Source: Microbacterium dauci
GTDB taxonomy: Bacteria > Actinomycetota > Actinomycetes > Actinomycetales > Microbacteriaceae
NCBI RefSeq assembly: GCF_030065535.1
Contig: NZ_JASJND010000006.1
Location: forward strand, 310,001 to 374,000
Direction: 5' to 3'
DNA: 64,000 bases
The notes below the pieces were generated by a model. That model had not been told where the DNA came from, ran no database searches, and saw only the letters and a program-made list of their open reading frames with translations. Positions within the stretch are counted from its first letter, which is position 1, and each line of letters starts with the position of its first letter. Positions 35,177 through 43,976 of the stretch are shown here, piece after piece. A program made the position numbers and the translations under genes.

Positions 35177-35188
35177 CCGCGACCGGCC

Positions 35189-35953
35189 TCAGTGGGTCGG
35201 CAGCGTCGGGATCAGTCCGTCGAGGAACACTGCGGTGTCCTCCCAGCCCTCGACTGCCTGGCAGGTGACACCCATCGCGAGGACGGGGTAGTCGTTGCCG
35301 TGCTCGTCGAGGCGGTCACCGACGAAGAGCATGTCGTCGAGGTGGATGCCGGTCTGTTCGGCGAGCTTGCGCATGCCGTAGGCCTTGTCGATGCCGCGGT
35401 GGGTGATGTCGACCGAGGTCGACCCGCCGGAGCGGACTTCGAGGTCGGGGATGCGTGCGGCGACGGCGTCGCGAAGGGCGTTCTTCTTGGCCCCGTCCGG
35501 GTCCCAGGCCATCTTGGCGTCGAGCGGTGCGCTCTGGCCGAGCGCCGAGAAGGTGATCTGCGAGCCGCGGTCTTCGAGGATCGGCCCCCACGTCTCGGAC
35601 TCCCAGACACCGAGGCGCTTCGCCTCTTCCTCGACGGCGGCGAGGGCGCGGGCCTTCTCGTCGTCGGACAGGGTGTGCGCGTAGACCGTCTCGATCCCCG
35701 CGTCGGTCAGCCGGTAGTACTGCGTGCCGCACGTGGGCATCAGGTGCATGTTCGCGAGCACCGTCGCCGTGGTCTCGGGCAGACGCTCGACGACCTGGGT
35801 CTTGAACTGCTGCAGCTGACCGCCGGAGATGATCGCGACCTGCACCCGCTCTGCGAGGGCGAGGAGCAGGTCGCCGATGCGCGGATCGATCGCGCTCTTG
35901 GACGGTGCGAGCGTGTCGTCGAGGTCGAATGCGACGAGTCGAGGCGTGGTCAT
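35189..35953 (-). CDS. HAD-IIB phosphatase (phosphomannomutase-like)
   Basis: A 254-residue HAD protein. Motif I is VAFDLDDTLAPSKSAID, motif II IISGGQ, and motif IV LFVGDRLDEHGNDYPV. The central cap HLMPTCGTQYYRL and SGGSTSVDITHRGIDKAYGM resemble eukaryotic-type phosphomannomutase and sucrose-phosphatase-like HAD-IIB enzymes. The second Asp in DLDDT is kept, which both phosphatases and mutases need. The substrate is probably a sugar phosphate. Confidence 0.88.
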   Translation of the reverse strand: MTTPRLVAFDLDDTLAPSKSAIDPRIGDLLLALAERVQVAIISGGQLQQFKTQVVERLPETTATVLANMHLMPTCGTQYYRLTDAGIETVYAHTLSDDEKARALAAVEEEAKRLGVWESETWGPILEDRGSQITFSALGQSAPLDAKMAWDPDGAKKNALRDAVAARIPDLEVRSGGSTSVDITHRGIDKAYGMRKLAEQTGIHLDDMLFVGDRLDEHGNDYPVLAMGVTCQAVEGWEDTAVFLDGLIPTLPTH

Positions 35954-36014
35954 GGTGAGCGTGCTCCGTTCCCCCGGGGAGTGTGCGATTCCCCGGCGGA
36001 CCGGGGGATGCGAA

Positions 36015-36038
36015 AGGCCCCGCCTTGCGGCGGAGCCT
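36015..36038 (-). terminator. Terminator of tRNA-Pro
   Basis: On the minus strand AGGCTCCGCC, a four-base loop and GGCGGGGCCT form a ten-pair stem with one mismatch, followed by TTT, nine bases after the tRNA 3' end. Confidence 0.8.
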
Positions 36039-36046
36039 CTCTGCTG

Positions 36047-36120
36047 TCGGGGTGACAGGATTTGAACCTGCGGCCTCGTCGTCCCGAACGACGCGCGCTA
36101 CCAAGCTGCGCCACACCCCG
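36047..36120 (-). tRNA. tRNA-Pro (anticodon CGG)
   Basis: Acceptor CGGGGTG pairs with CACCCCG, and A is the discriminator. The anticodon stem CGTCG/CGACG encloses TTCGGGA, giving CGG. The T arm is CAGGTTCAAATCCTG. Length 74 bases without CCA. It is read from the minus strand. Confidence 0.97.
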
Positions 36121-36136
36121 TGGCAACCCTCCGAGT

Positions 36137-37099
36137 CTACCCTCTCGGATGCCCGTCCGACGAATCGTGGGACGATCCCGCTCGCAGTGTGAGGACGGAT
36201 GCCTCGGGGAGACACGCGAACCGTACGGGTGCGTAGATCGAGTGCCCGAGCCCCGCACTGACGTTGAGCGGGACGGCGCGGTGGTCGTGCCGCCAGGTGC
36301 TGAGTCCGCGGGCCTGATCGAGCGGGATGTCGCAGTTCGCGACGAGCGCTTTCGACGAGAACGGGATGCGAACCTGCCCGCCGTGCGTGTGCCCGGCGAG
36401 GATCGCTGCGACACCGGCATCCGTGAATCGGTCCAGCACGCGACGGTACGGCGCATGGGTGACACCGAGGCGGAAGGCTCCGTCCGTCGCGAGTCCGTCC
36501 AGTGCGGCCAGGGCGCCGTCGAGGTCGTCCCAGTCACGGTGTGCGTCGTCGACGCCGACGGCGTCGACGCGGAGGCCGCCCACGTCAAGCGTCGTCGCGG
36601 TGTTGTTGAGGTCGGTCCAACCGAGCTCAGCGGTGAAGTAGTCGTCCATCGCTGCGGTATCGAGCGTCCCCGATCGCTTGGCGTAGGCGGAGGGGCCCCG
36701 GAAGTACATGAACGGGTTCCGACCGCTCGGGGCGGTGACGTCGTTCGAGCCGTGGACGAAGACGCCGGGGATGCCCGCGAGCGGGGTGAACGCCGCGCGG
36801 ATACCGCGCAGGCCGTCCTCGTGGCCGAGGTTGTCGCCGGTGTTGACGACGAGGTCGGGCTGGGTGAGGTCGGCGAGGTCGGCGATCCACCGCTGCTTGC
36901 GGCGTTGCCACGGCGCCATGTGCGCGTCGGACAGGTGCAGCACCGTCAGCGACGGCGAGCCGGCGGGAAGGATCGCGAGCTCATGCCGACGCAGCGTGAA
37001 GAGGTAGCGCTCGATGCCGAAGCCCCACACCGCCGCGCCCAGGCCGACGGCCCCCACCGCGCCGAGCGCGGTGAGGGCCGTCCGTGCTGGTGGACGCAC
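36137..37099 (-). CDS. Membrane-anchored metallophosphoesterase
   Basis: A 320-residue calcineurin-like phosphoesterase with one N-terminal membrane segment (TALTALGAVGAVGLGAAVWGF). The metal-ligand blocks are HLSDAHMAP, VVNTGDNLG, VHGSNDV, VTHAPYRR and LAGHTHGGQ. The usual GNHD block reads GSND, which removes the catalytic-site His normally found there; I believe this variant occurs in related actinobacteria. GTG 37099 begins two bases after the PBP stop, so the genes are coupled. Probably an outer-face phosphodiesterase of the YkuE type acting on envelope substrates. Confidence 0.88.
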   Translation of the reverse strand: MRPPARTALTALGAVGAVGLGAAVWGFGIERYLFTLRRHELAILPAGSPSLTVLHLSDAHMAPWQRRKQRWIADLADLTQPDLVVNTGDNLGHEDGLRGIRAAFTPLAGIPGVFVHGSNDVTAPSGRNPFMYFRGPSAYAKRSGTLDTAAMDDYFTAELGWTDLNNTATTLDVGGLRVDAVGVDDAHRDWDDLDGALAALDGLATDGAFRLGVTHAPYRRVLDRFTDAGVAAILAGHTHGGQVRIPFSSKALVANCDIPLDQARGLSTWRHDHRAVPLNVSAGLGHSIYAPVRFACLPEASVLTLRAGSSHDSSDGHPRG

Positions 37100-37100
37100 G

Positions 37101-39815
37101 TCAGTTGCCGTCGCCGGGGCCGGGGATCACGCCGCCGTCTCCGCCGCCGTTACCGCCACCGCCGTTGCCGCCTCCGTTCCCGTTGCCGTCGCAGTCGGAC
37201 GACTGGTATCGGATGGTGATGCGGTCGCCGCGCGACACGGTCTCGCCCGCGGACGGGTCGGTACCGGTGACGACACCCTCGGCGGGCGCACCTTCCGCGT
37301 CGGAACACAGCGTGCGGACATTCGTGAAGCCGGCTGCCCGCAGCGCCGCCTGTGCGTCCTCGGGCGTGCCGCCCACGCCGGGCACCGTCGCGCCTTCGCC
37401 GTTACTCGGGCTGATCGTGACGGTCGTCCCCGAGGGGACGCGACCCGCACCGGGGGACTGTTCGACGATCGTGCCCGCTTCTTCCGTCGCGTCGACCGGG
37501 TCGCCGACGGTGACGGAGAACCCTCGCTCTTCGAGGACGTCGGTGGCCTCTTCGACGTCCATGCCGACGACGTTAGGCAGATTCACGTACTCGCGCTTGG
37601 TGAGATCCTTATCGGGCTGGGGGAAGGCCTGTCCGCCGTACTCCGCGTTCGCCGCGCGCTGCATGACCGGCCAGATCGCGTTACGGATGCGGGATAGGCG
37701 CCAGCCGTTCTCCCAGTGCTCGTCCAACTTGATGTTGGCCCACCGGTCGTCGTCCTTCGTGTCGGTGCCGACCCCGGCGATCTGCGTCGCCTTCTCATTG
37801 CCGACCCAGACCACGGTGGCGACCTCGGTGCTCGCACCGTCCATCCAGGTGTGCTCGAACTGGTGGATACCGGTCTTGCCCAGGATCGGGACGCCGTCGT
37901 AGGTCCGCGATCCCGAGCCGGTACCGTCGCCCTGCATGACCGCCTGCAGTGCGTAGGCGGCGGTCGAGGCCACTGCCTCGCTCATTCCGCGCTCGCACGT
38001 GCGCTCGGGGATCGGGTGCTCGCTCCCGTCGGCGTTCAGGACCTTGTCGATCGCCTTCGACTCGCAGAGGATGCCGTTCGAGGCGACGGCAGCGTAGACC
38101 TGCGCCATATCGAGCGGTGCGACGTTGCCCGAGCCGAGGACGTCGTAGGGGACGTTCTCGTTGTCGAGCGGATCGCCCGTGCCGCGCATGACGCCGAGGT
38201 CCATCGCGACCTGGTTCGTGCTGCACACTGAGATCCGCTCGGCCATCGCGAGGAAACCGGAGTTCAGCGAGTCCTTCGTGAAGTTGTACGGCGTGCCGTT
38301 GTAGCCCGAGCTCCCCTCGAAGTTGCCGATGTGGTTGGTCTGTCCGGAGTTGTCCGCGGGCTGCTGGACGATGTTGCCGTTACAGGTCTCGACGTTCTTG
38401 ATGCCGACCCGGCCGTTCACGTTGGCGTTGACCGAGTTGCCTTCCTGGAGCCAGTTGATGAGGCTGAACAGCTTGTACGTCGAGCCCGCCGAGAACCCGC
38501 TCGCGCCACCGTCGACCTGGCGGACGTTGTAGTTGAGCTGTGTGGTGTTGCGGTTGCCGGTCTCGACGCTGTAGGGCCGGTTCTGCACCATCGACAGGAT
38601 GCGGCCCGTGCCCACCTCGACCTGGGTCCCGGTGGCGCCGAGCTCCATGTAGTCGACCGATGACGGCACGATCGAGATCGCGTCGCGCGCCGCGGCCTGC
38701 AGGCTCGCGTCGATGGTGGTGTACACCTTCAGGCCGCCGCGACGGAGTGCCGCCGTGCGCTCTTCGGGCGTCTCGCCGAACGCCGCGTCGCGCTTGATCT
38801 GCGAGACGACGTACTCGCAGAAGAACTCCATACCCTTCGCCTGCTGGCATCCGGTGCGTCGCGGGTTGATCTTCGGGGTGATCGTGCCCTCGTTGTAGAG
38901 GTCGAACTCCTCTTGCGTGATCTTGCCGTCCTTCAGCATGCGGCCGAGCACGTACTGCTGCCGGTCCTTGGTGAGCGCGTACCCGTCGGCGGCCGTGTTG
39001 ATCGGCTCGCCCTCCGAGTTGGTCACCGACCCCCGCTCGGGACGGTCGATGCGCAACGTGTTCGGCTCGACGACCATGCCGGCGAGCGCCGCGGACTGGC
39101 CGATGCTCAGCTTGTCGACGGTCGTGTTGAAGTAGTAGCTCGCGGCGGCGCCGATGCCGTACACCGATCCGCCGAAGTGCGCGATATTGAGATACCCGAT
39201 GAGGATCTCGTCCTTCGAGTACTCCTTCTCGAGCTGGATCGCGTAGCGCATCTCCTGGAGCTTGCGCTCGTAGCCCGCGGTGCCCGAGTTGACCGTGGAC
39301 TCCTCGTAGCAGACCCGGACCTCATCGTCGGAGGTCGCTTCGGCCTCGCAGTTCTGCTGCAGCACGTTCTTCACGTACTGCTGCGTGATCGACGAGCCAC
39401 CGCGGTTCGTGCCCGAACCCAGGTTGCCCGCGAGTGCGCTGAGGGTACCGATCAGGTCGATACCGCCGTGCGTGTAGAAGTTCTTGTCCTCACTCGAGAG
39501 GATCGCGTCGTAGAGGACCGGGTTGACCTCGTCGAACGTCACCGGAATGCGGTTCTGGTCGTAGAACTCGGTCATGACCGTCCAGTCACCGGCCCCGTTC
39601 TTCGCGTAGAGCTCGGTCGGCAGCATCAGCTTGTCGATCTTGAGGTAGCTCGGCATGTTGTCGAACATCTCGATCGCGCTGGATGCCGCGTAGCCGGAAA
39701 CGGCGATCGCCGGGGTGACCGTGGCCGTGACGAGAACGCCGGCGACGGTGCTCAGGCCGATGAGGCCGAGCACGCCTCCGAACACACCGGTGGCGGTCCT
39801 TTTCGAGTGGGGCAT
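37101..39815 (-). CDS. Class A penicillin-binding protein with PASTA domains
   Basis: A 904-residue bifunctional peptidoglycan synthase. One N-terminal membrane segment is followed by the glycosyltransferase domain (AILSSEDKNFYTHGGID, GGSSITQQYVKN, LNIAHFGG). The transpeptidase has SAGSTYKL (SxxK), CSTNQ (SxN) and LGKTGIHQ (KTG). Two PASTA domains (about 720-850) and a Gly/Asn-rich tail close it. Its position ahead of DUF4177 and RidA genes matches PonA2 of mycobacteria. TACGAT six bases before ATG 39815 gives a leaderless start. Confidence 0.95.
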   Translation of the reverse strand: MPHSKRTATGVFGGVLGLIGLSTVAGVLVTATVTPAIAVSGYAASSAIEMFDNMPSYLKIDKLMLPTELYAKNGAGDWTVMTEFYDQNRIPVTFDEVNPVLYDAILSSEDKNFYTHGGIDLIGTLSALAGNLGSGTNRGGSSITQQYVKNVLQQNCEAEATSDDEVRVCYEESTVNSGTAGYERKLQEMRYAIQLEKEYSKDEILIGYLNIAHFGGSVYGIGAAASYYFNTTVDKLSIGQSAALAGMVVEPNTLRIDRPERGSVTNSEGEPINTAADGYALTKDRQQYVLGRMLKDGKITQEEFDLYNEGTITPKINPRRTGCQQAKGMEFFCEYVVSQIKRDAAFGETPEERTAALRRGGLKVYTTIDASLQAAARDAISIVPSSVDYMELGATGTQVEVGTGRILSMVQNRPYSVETGNRNTTQLNYNVRQVDGGASGFSAGSTYKLFSLINWLQEGNSVNANVNGRVGIKNVETCNGNIVQQPADNSGQTNHIGNFEGSSGYNGTPYNFTKDSLNSGFLAMAERISVCSTNQVAMDLGVMRGTGDPLDNENVPYDVLGSGNVAPLDMAQVYAAVASNGILCESKAIDKVLNADGSEHPIPERTCERGMSEAVASTAAYALQAVMQGDGTGSGSRTYDGVPILGKTGIHQFEHTWMDGASTEVATVVWVGNEKATQIAGVGTDTKDDDRWANIKLDEHWENGWRLSRIRNAIWPVMQRAANAEYGGQAFPQPDKDLTKREYVNLPNVVGMDVEEATDVLEERGFSVTVGDPVDATEEAGTIVEQSPGAGRVPSGTTVTISPSNGEGATVPGVGGTPEDAQAALRAAGFTNVRTLCSDAEGAPAEGVVTGTDPSAGETVSRGDRITIRYQSSDCDGNGNGGGNGGGGNGGGDGGVIPGPGDGN

Positions 39816-39821
39816 AGGCTG

Positions 39822-39827
39822 ATCGTA
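39822..39827 (-). promoter_or_regulatory. -10 hexamer TACGAT, leaderless start of the PBP gene
   Basis: On the minus strand TACGAT is six bases before ATG 39815. Confidence 0.55.
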
Positions 39828-39910
39828 GGGGAGTTACCTGGGGGATGCCTCGGATGGACGACCCGTTTCCGCGGTCCGCCGCGACACCCGCCGAGCCTCC
39901 GGGAGCCTTC

Positions 39911-40129
39911 ATGACCACGTGGGAGTACATGACCACGCCGCTGCTGATTCACAACACCGCCGCGATCCTCAACAACTGGGGCAAGCAGGGGTGGGAACTG
40001 GTGCAGGTGGTGACCGGGCCCGAGGGCGGGCTCGTCGGCTACTTCAAACGTCCCAGCGGCGGCGGTGCGTCGAACTCTGCCGGACTGGATGCCGCAGCGC
40101 AGGCGGCGCGGCAGTTCGGGCAGGGCTGA
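39911..40129 (+). CDS. DUF4177 small protein
   Basis: A 72-residue protein starting ATG 39911 behind GGGAG; a longer upstream reading is Pro-rich and not conserved-looking. TTWEYMTTPLLIHNTAAILN followed by GKQGWELVQVV is the DUF4177 pattern (EY... with GWELV). Function unknown. It is divergent from the PBP gene and overlaps the RidA start by one base (TGATG). The same DUF4177-RidA pair occurs beside ponA2 in mycobacteria. Confidence 0.85.
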   Translation: MTTWEYMTTPLLIHNTAAILNNWGKQGWELVQVVTGPEGGLVGYFKRPSGGGASNSAGLDAAAQAARQFGQG

Positions 40130-40596
40130 TGTCGGTCTCCGCTCGCCTCGCCGAGCTCGGCATCGAGCTCCCCGCGGTCGTCCCCCCGGTGGCGGCGTAC
40201 ATCCCCGCGAAGGTCCACGGCGACCTCGTCTACACCTCGGGGCAGCTCCCGATGGTGGACGGAGCACTGCCCGCCACCGGCAAGGTCGGTGAGGGTGAGG
40301 GACTGGTGCCCGCCGCCGACGCGACCGCGTATGCGCGGCAGAGCGCGTTGAACGCGATCGCTGCGGCCGCTGCGGTCGTCGGTGGCGTCGATCGGCTCAC
40401 CGGCGTGCTGAAGGTCACCGGGTTCGTGGCATCCGTCCCCGAGTTCACCGGCCAGCCCGGCGTCATCAACGGCGCGAGCGGCCTGCTCGGCGACGTGTTC
40501 GGCGACGCCGGCCGGCACGCGCGCTCCGCAGTGGGCGTCCCCGTCCTCCCGCTCGACAGCCCAATCGAGGTCGAAGTCATCTTCACCCACGCCTGA
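40129..40596 (+). CDS. RidA-family protein
   Basis: A 155-residue member of the YjgF/YER057c/UK114 group. VHGDLVYTSGQLPMVDG, ARQSALNAIAAAAAVVGG and LKVTGFVASVPEFTGQP are the family blocks. True RidA has an Arg in the late RxxV position for 2-aminoacrylate hydrolysis; here HARSAVGVPVLPLDSPIEVE keeps ARSAVG, so activity is possible. It belongs to the longer RidA subgroup (Rv3678c-like). Coupled to the DUF4177 gene and convergent with acs. Confidence 0.88.
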   Translation: MSVSARLAELGIELPAVVPPVAAYIPAKVHGDLVYTSGQLPMVDGALPATGKVGEGEGLVPAADATAYARQSALNAIAAAAAVVGGVDRLTGVLKVTGFVASVPEFTGQPGVINGASGLLGDVFGDAGRHARSAVGVPVLPLDSPIEVEVIFTHA

Positions 40597-40615
40597 CGAC
40601 CGGCGCCGTTCCGAC

Positions 40616-42580
40616 CTACTTCACCTGGGCGCTGATGACGCTCATCACGGCGGTGTCGGCGAGGGTCGTCGTGTCGCCGACCTCGCGGCCCTCGGCGACA
40701 TCGCGGAGCAGGCGCCGCATGATCTTGCCCGATCGGGTCTTCGGAAGCTCGCCCACGATGTAGATGTCGCGCGGCCGCGCGATCGGGCCGATCTGCTCGC
40801 CGACCCACTTGCGGAGCGTGTCTGCGAGGCCCTCGGGGGAGTGCTGATCGAGGTAGCTCTGCTTCACGATCACGAATGCCACGACGGCCTGGCCCGTCGT
40901 CTCGTCGCTCGCGCCGACGACCGCGGCTTCGGCGACCGCCTCGTTGCCGACGAGCGCCGACTCGATCTCGGTCGTCGAGAGCCGGTGGCCCGACACGTTC
41001 ATGACGTCGTCGACGCGACCGAGGAACCACACGTCGCCGTCCTCGTCGAGGCGTGCGCCGTCGCCGGCGAAGTAGTAGCCCTGCTGCTCGAACTTGTCCC
41101 AGTAGGTCTCCTTGAACCGCTCCGGGTCGCCCCAGATCCCGCGCAGCATGCTGGGCCACGGCTTGGTGAGGACGAGGAGTCCGCCGCCGCCGTTGCCCAC
41201 TTTGTTGCCGCTGTCGTCGACGACGTCGACGCCGACACCGGGGAGCGGCACCTGTGCGCTACCGGGCTTCGTCTCGGTGACGCCTGGGAGGGCGGAGACC
41301 ATCATGGCGCCGGTCTCGGTCTGCCACCACGTGTCGACGATCGGGGTGCGGTCGCCGCCGATGACGTGGCGGTACCACATCCACGCCTCCGGGTTGATGG
41401 GCTCACCCACGGAACCGAGGAGGCGCAGCGACGACAAGTCGAACTTCTCGGGCACCTGACGCCCGAGCTTCATGAACGAGCGGATCGCCGTCGGGGCCGT
41501 GTAGAGGATCGTCACGCCGTACTTCTCGACGAGCTCCCACCAGCGTCCCGGGTGCGGGGTGTCCGGCGTGCCTTCGTAGAGCACCTGCGTCACGCCGTTC
41601 GCGAGCGGCCCGTAGGTGACGTAGCTGTGCCCCGTGATCCAGCCGATGTCGGCGGTGCACCAGTAGACGTCGGTCTCGGGATGCAGGTCGTGGACGACCT
41701 TGTTGGTGAACGCCGCCTGCGTGAGGTAGCCGCCGGACGTGTGGAGGATGCCCTTCGGCTTTCCGGTCGTGCCCGAGGTGTAGAGGATGAAGAGCGGGTT
41801 CTCGGCCGGGAACGGCTGCGCCTCGTGATCGGCGGATGCCGCGGGGACGACGTCGTGGTACCAGACGTCGCGGCCCTCGGTCCACGAGACCTCGTTCTCG
41901 GTGCGGCGCACCACGAGCACGTGCTCGACGCTCTCCTGCGGGCCCTGCCCACGGTCGCCGAGTGCCTGGTCGACCGCGGGCTTCAGCGGTGAGACGCGTC
42001 CCTTGCGGTAGCCGCCGTCGCTCGTGATGACGAGCTTCGCGCCTGCGTCGTCGATACGGGCGCGCAGGCTGTCGGCGGAGAACCCGCCGAAGACGACGGA
42101 GTGGATCGCGCCGATGCGTGCGACGGCGAGCATGGATGCCACGGCCTCGGGGATCATCGGCAGGTAGATCGCCACGCGGTCGCCCGCCTCGACTCCGAGG
42201 TCGGTGAGGACGTTCGCGAGGCGCTTCACCTCGTCGGTGAGCTCGGCGTAGGTGACCCGGCGCTCGTCGCCCGGTTCGCCTTCCCACAGCAGCGCGAACC
42301 GGTCGCCGTTCCCGGCTTCGACGTGCCGGTCGAGGCAGTTGTAGGCGACGTTCAGCTCGCCGTCCTCGAACCAGGTCGCGAACGGCGGGTTCGACCAATC
42401 GAGCGTCTTGGTGAACGGCGTGTGCCAATGGAGCTCGCGTGCCTGGTCTGCCCAGAACGCCTCGCGGTCTTCGGCTGCACGTGCGTAGAGATCAGCGGTC
42501 CCGATGGCGGCTGCGGCGAACTCGGCCGACGGTGCGAAGCGGCGTGTCTCGGTGAGGAGGTGATCGATCTGGCTGCTCAT
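40616..42580 (-). CDS. acs: Acetyl-CoA synthetase
   Basis: A 654-residue AMP-forming ligase starting ATG 42580 behind AAAGGAG. Visible parts are ILYTSGTTGKPKGILHTSGGYL (core TSGTTGKPKG), WWQTETGAMM, YYFAGDGARLDEDGDVWFLGR and the C-terminal PKTRSGKIMRRLL with the lysine that is acetylated in Acs enzymes. It activates acetate at low concentration, complementing AckA-Pta, which sits 20 kb away. It is divergent from the 6C RNA gene. Confidence 0.97.
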   Translation of the reverse strand: MSSQIDHLLTETRRFAPSAEFAAAAIGTADLYARAAEDREAFWADQARELHWHTPFTKTLDWSNPPFATWFEDGELNVAYNCLDRHVEAGNGDRFALLWEGEPGDERRVTYAELTDEVKRLANVLTDLGVEAGDRVAIYLPMIPEAVASMLAVARIGAIHSVVFGGFSADSLRARIDDAGAKLVITSDGGYRKGRVSPLKPAVDQALGDRGQGPQESVEHVLVVRRTENEVSWTEGRDVWYHDVVPAASADHEAQPFPAENPLFILYTSGTTGKPKGILHTSGGYLTQAAFTNKVVHDLHPETDVYWCTADIGWITGHSYVTYGPLANGVTQVLYEGTPDTPHPGRWWELVEKYGVTILYTAPTAIRSFMKLGRQVPEKFDLSSLRLLGSVGEPINPEAWMWYRHVIGGDRTPIVDTWWQTETGAMMVSALPGVTETKPGSAQVPLPGVGVDVVDDSGNKVGNGGGGLLVLTKPWPSMLRGIWGDPERFKETYWDKFEQQGYYFAGDGARLDEDGDVWFLGRVDDVMNVSGHRLSTTEIESALVGNEAVAEAAVVGASDETTGQAVVAFVIVKQSYLDQHSPEGLADTLRKWVGEQIGPIARPRDIYIVGELPKTRSGKIMRRLLRDVAEGREVGDTTTLADTAVMSVISAQVK

Positions 42581-42771
42581 GCGGCGCTCCTTTGCGTCAG
42601 GCGGCGGTGCCACGCGGACCGGCATCCGCGCCGCCGCGATGTCGCCACTGTAGGTTCGTGCAGCCCGACCGCACTACCGCCGATAGTGGGTGCGCTGGCG
42701 GATACATGGACTGAGGCTGAGAAGTCGTGATGCGAACGTATCGGTGGTCGCTGAAAAGTGTCTCGGGGTCG

Positions 42772-42777
42772 TAGTAT
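42772..42777 (+). promoter_or_regulatory. -10 hexamer TAGTAT of the 6C RNA
   Basis: TAGTAT lies about six bases before the likely 5' end (near 42783) of the 6C RNA. No clear -35 element is seen. The remaining part of 42581-42771 shows no gene. Confidence 0.5.
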
Positions 42778-42782
42778 TACAA

Positions 42783-42880
42783 CGCCCGAACATTCGCTTC
42801 GGCCTCGCAGCCCGCCGATCCCCCCTGACGCGCGGCTGCCGGGCGGCATCCTTTCCCCCAAAGGATGCCGCCCTTCTCCG
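42783..42880 (+). ncRNA. 6C RNA (actinobacterial sRNA, B11-type)
   Basis: Two hairpins with C-rich loops define this RNA. Hairpin 1 has GCAGCC (42807-42812) paired with GGCTGC (42834-42839), extended by CGC/GCG pairs with a one-base bulge, and its loop carries six consecutive C (42820-42825). Hairpin 2 has a 14-bp stem (42841-42854 with 42860-42873) and a loop of five C, and doubles as terminator. The 6C RNA of mycobacteria (B11) lies just upstream of the same pilus locus. In other actinobacteria it base-pairs through its C loops with G-rich mRNA sites. Ends are approximate. Confidence 0.85.
42841..42873 (+). terminator. Terminator hairpin of the 6C RNA
   Basis: GGGCGGCATCCTTT (42841-42854) and AAAGGATGCCGCCC (42860-42873) form a perfect 14-bp stem with loop CCCCC, followed by TTCTCCGTTTCC. 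It also contains one opposed pair of the GGATGCC heptamer. Confidence 0.85.
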
Positions 42881-42977
42881 TTTCCGGCGCCTCCGCGGTG
42901 GTTCCTCCACACCGGCGCCGACCCGGGCGCTGTCCACGGGACCGTCGCCGCGGCGGTCGCGCGGCATCCGCTGTCCA

Positions 42978-42983
42978 TAGCGT
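42978..42983 (+). promoter_or_regulatory. -10 hexamer TAGCGT, leaderless start of tadA
   Basis: TAGCGT is six bases before ATG 42990. Confidence 0.55.
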
Positions 42984-42989
42984 CGGGGC

Positions 42990-43976
42990 ATGTCGCTCTC
43001 GTTCGTCGCCGCGCCGCGTGGTGGGGCCTCCGCGCACCCCAGATCGGTGCCGAGGCATCCGGTCGTCGAGACACTCCGGCCGTACCTCGCCGACCCCGAC
43101 GTCACCGACGTGTTCGTCAACGGCGACGGCGCCCTCTTCATCGACCGGGGTCGCGGCATCGCACGGATCGACGGCTGGAGCGTCGACGCAGCCGCGGCAC
43201 GCGACCTCGCGGTGGGGCTCATCGCGCTCGGCGGCAGACATCTCGATGACGCCACGCCCTGTGCCGACGTGCGCTGGGACGGTGGCATCCGCGTGCATGC
43301 CGTGCTGCCGCCGATCGCCTGTGCTGGGACAACGATTTCGATCCGACTTCCCGGCACGGGCGTCCCCGACCTCGACGATCTCGGGCGTCGCGGCGCCTTC
43401 GACGCTGCGACCGGTGACCGGCTGGCCGGGCTCGTCGCCGGGCGCGAGAATGTGCTCGTCACCGGCGCCACCGGTGCGGGCAAGACGACGCTCCTCGCGG
43501 CACTGCTGGGCCGAGTTCCCCCTCACGAGCGGATCGTCACGATCGAGGACGTCGCGGAACTCCGGATCGCCCACCCGCACCATGTGCGGCTCGAAGCGCG
43601 GCAGGCGAACCTCGAGGGCGTCGGTGCAATCCCACTCGGCCGGCTCCTGCGCGAGGCGCTCCGGATGCGCCCCGACCGGCTCGTCGTCGGCGAATGCCGC
43701 GGCGAGGAGGTGCGCGAACTGCTCACGGCGCTCAACACGGGGCACGACGGCGGCGCGGGCACGGTGCACGCCAGTGGGCTCGACGAGGTGCCGGCGCGGC
43801 TCGAGGCGCTCGGCGCGCTCGCCGGGATGGACGATCGCGCCCTGGCACGCCAGGTCGTGAGCGCGATCGGCGCCGTGGTCCACATCGAACGGGGTGCCGA
43901 CGGCATCCGTCGGGTCACCGGCATCGCGCGGCCCGTGCTCGACGGCGACCGCCTGGGGATGCGGGTGCGGTCGTGA
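42990..43976 (+). CDS. tadA: TadA-type pilus/secretion ATPase
   Basis: A 328-residue VirB11/CpaF-family ATPase. Walker A is GATGAGKT (159-166), the Asp box IVTIEDVAELRI, Walker B DRLVVGECRG, and a His box is in GTVHASGLDE. It lacks the long N-terminal extension of Gram-negative CpaF, as is usual for the compact actinobacterial tad set. It should power assembly of a Flp-like pilus or pseudopilus. The stop overlaps the next GTG by four bases. Confidence 0.93.
   Translation: MSLSFVAAPRGGASAHPRSVPRHPVVETLRPYLADPDVTDVFVNGDGALFIDRGRGIARIDGWSVDAAAARDLAVGLIALGGRHLDDATPCADVRWDGGIRVHAVLPPIACAGTTISIRLPGTGVPDLDDLGRRGAFDAATGDRLAGLVAGRENVLVTGATGAGKTTLLAALLGRVPPHERIVTIEDVAELRIAHPHHVRLEARQANLEGVGAIPLGRLLREALRMRPDRLVVGECRGEEVRELLTALNTGHDGGAGTVHASGLDEVPARLEALGALAGMDDRALARQVVSAIGAVVHIERGADGIRRVTGIARPVLDGDRLGMRVRS

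Noticed and set aside
37101..37196. Gly/Asn-rich repeat at the PBP C-terminus as a separate gene or frameshift
   Set aside because: It continues in frame from the PASTA domain, and such flexible tails are common in class A PBPs of actinobacteria.
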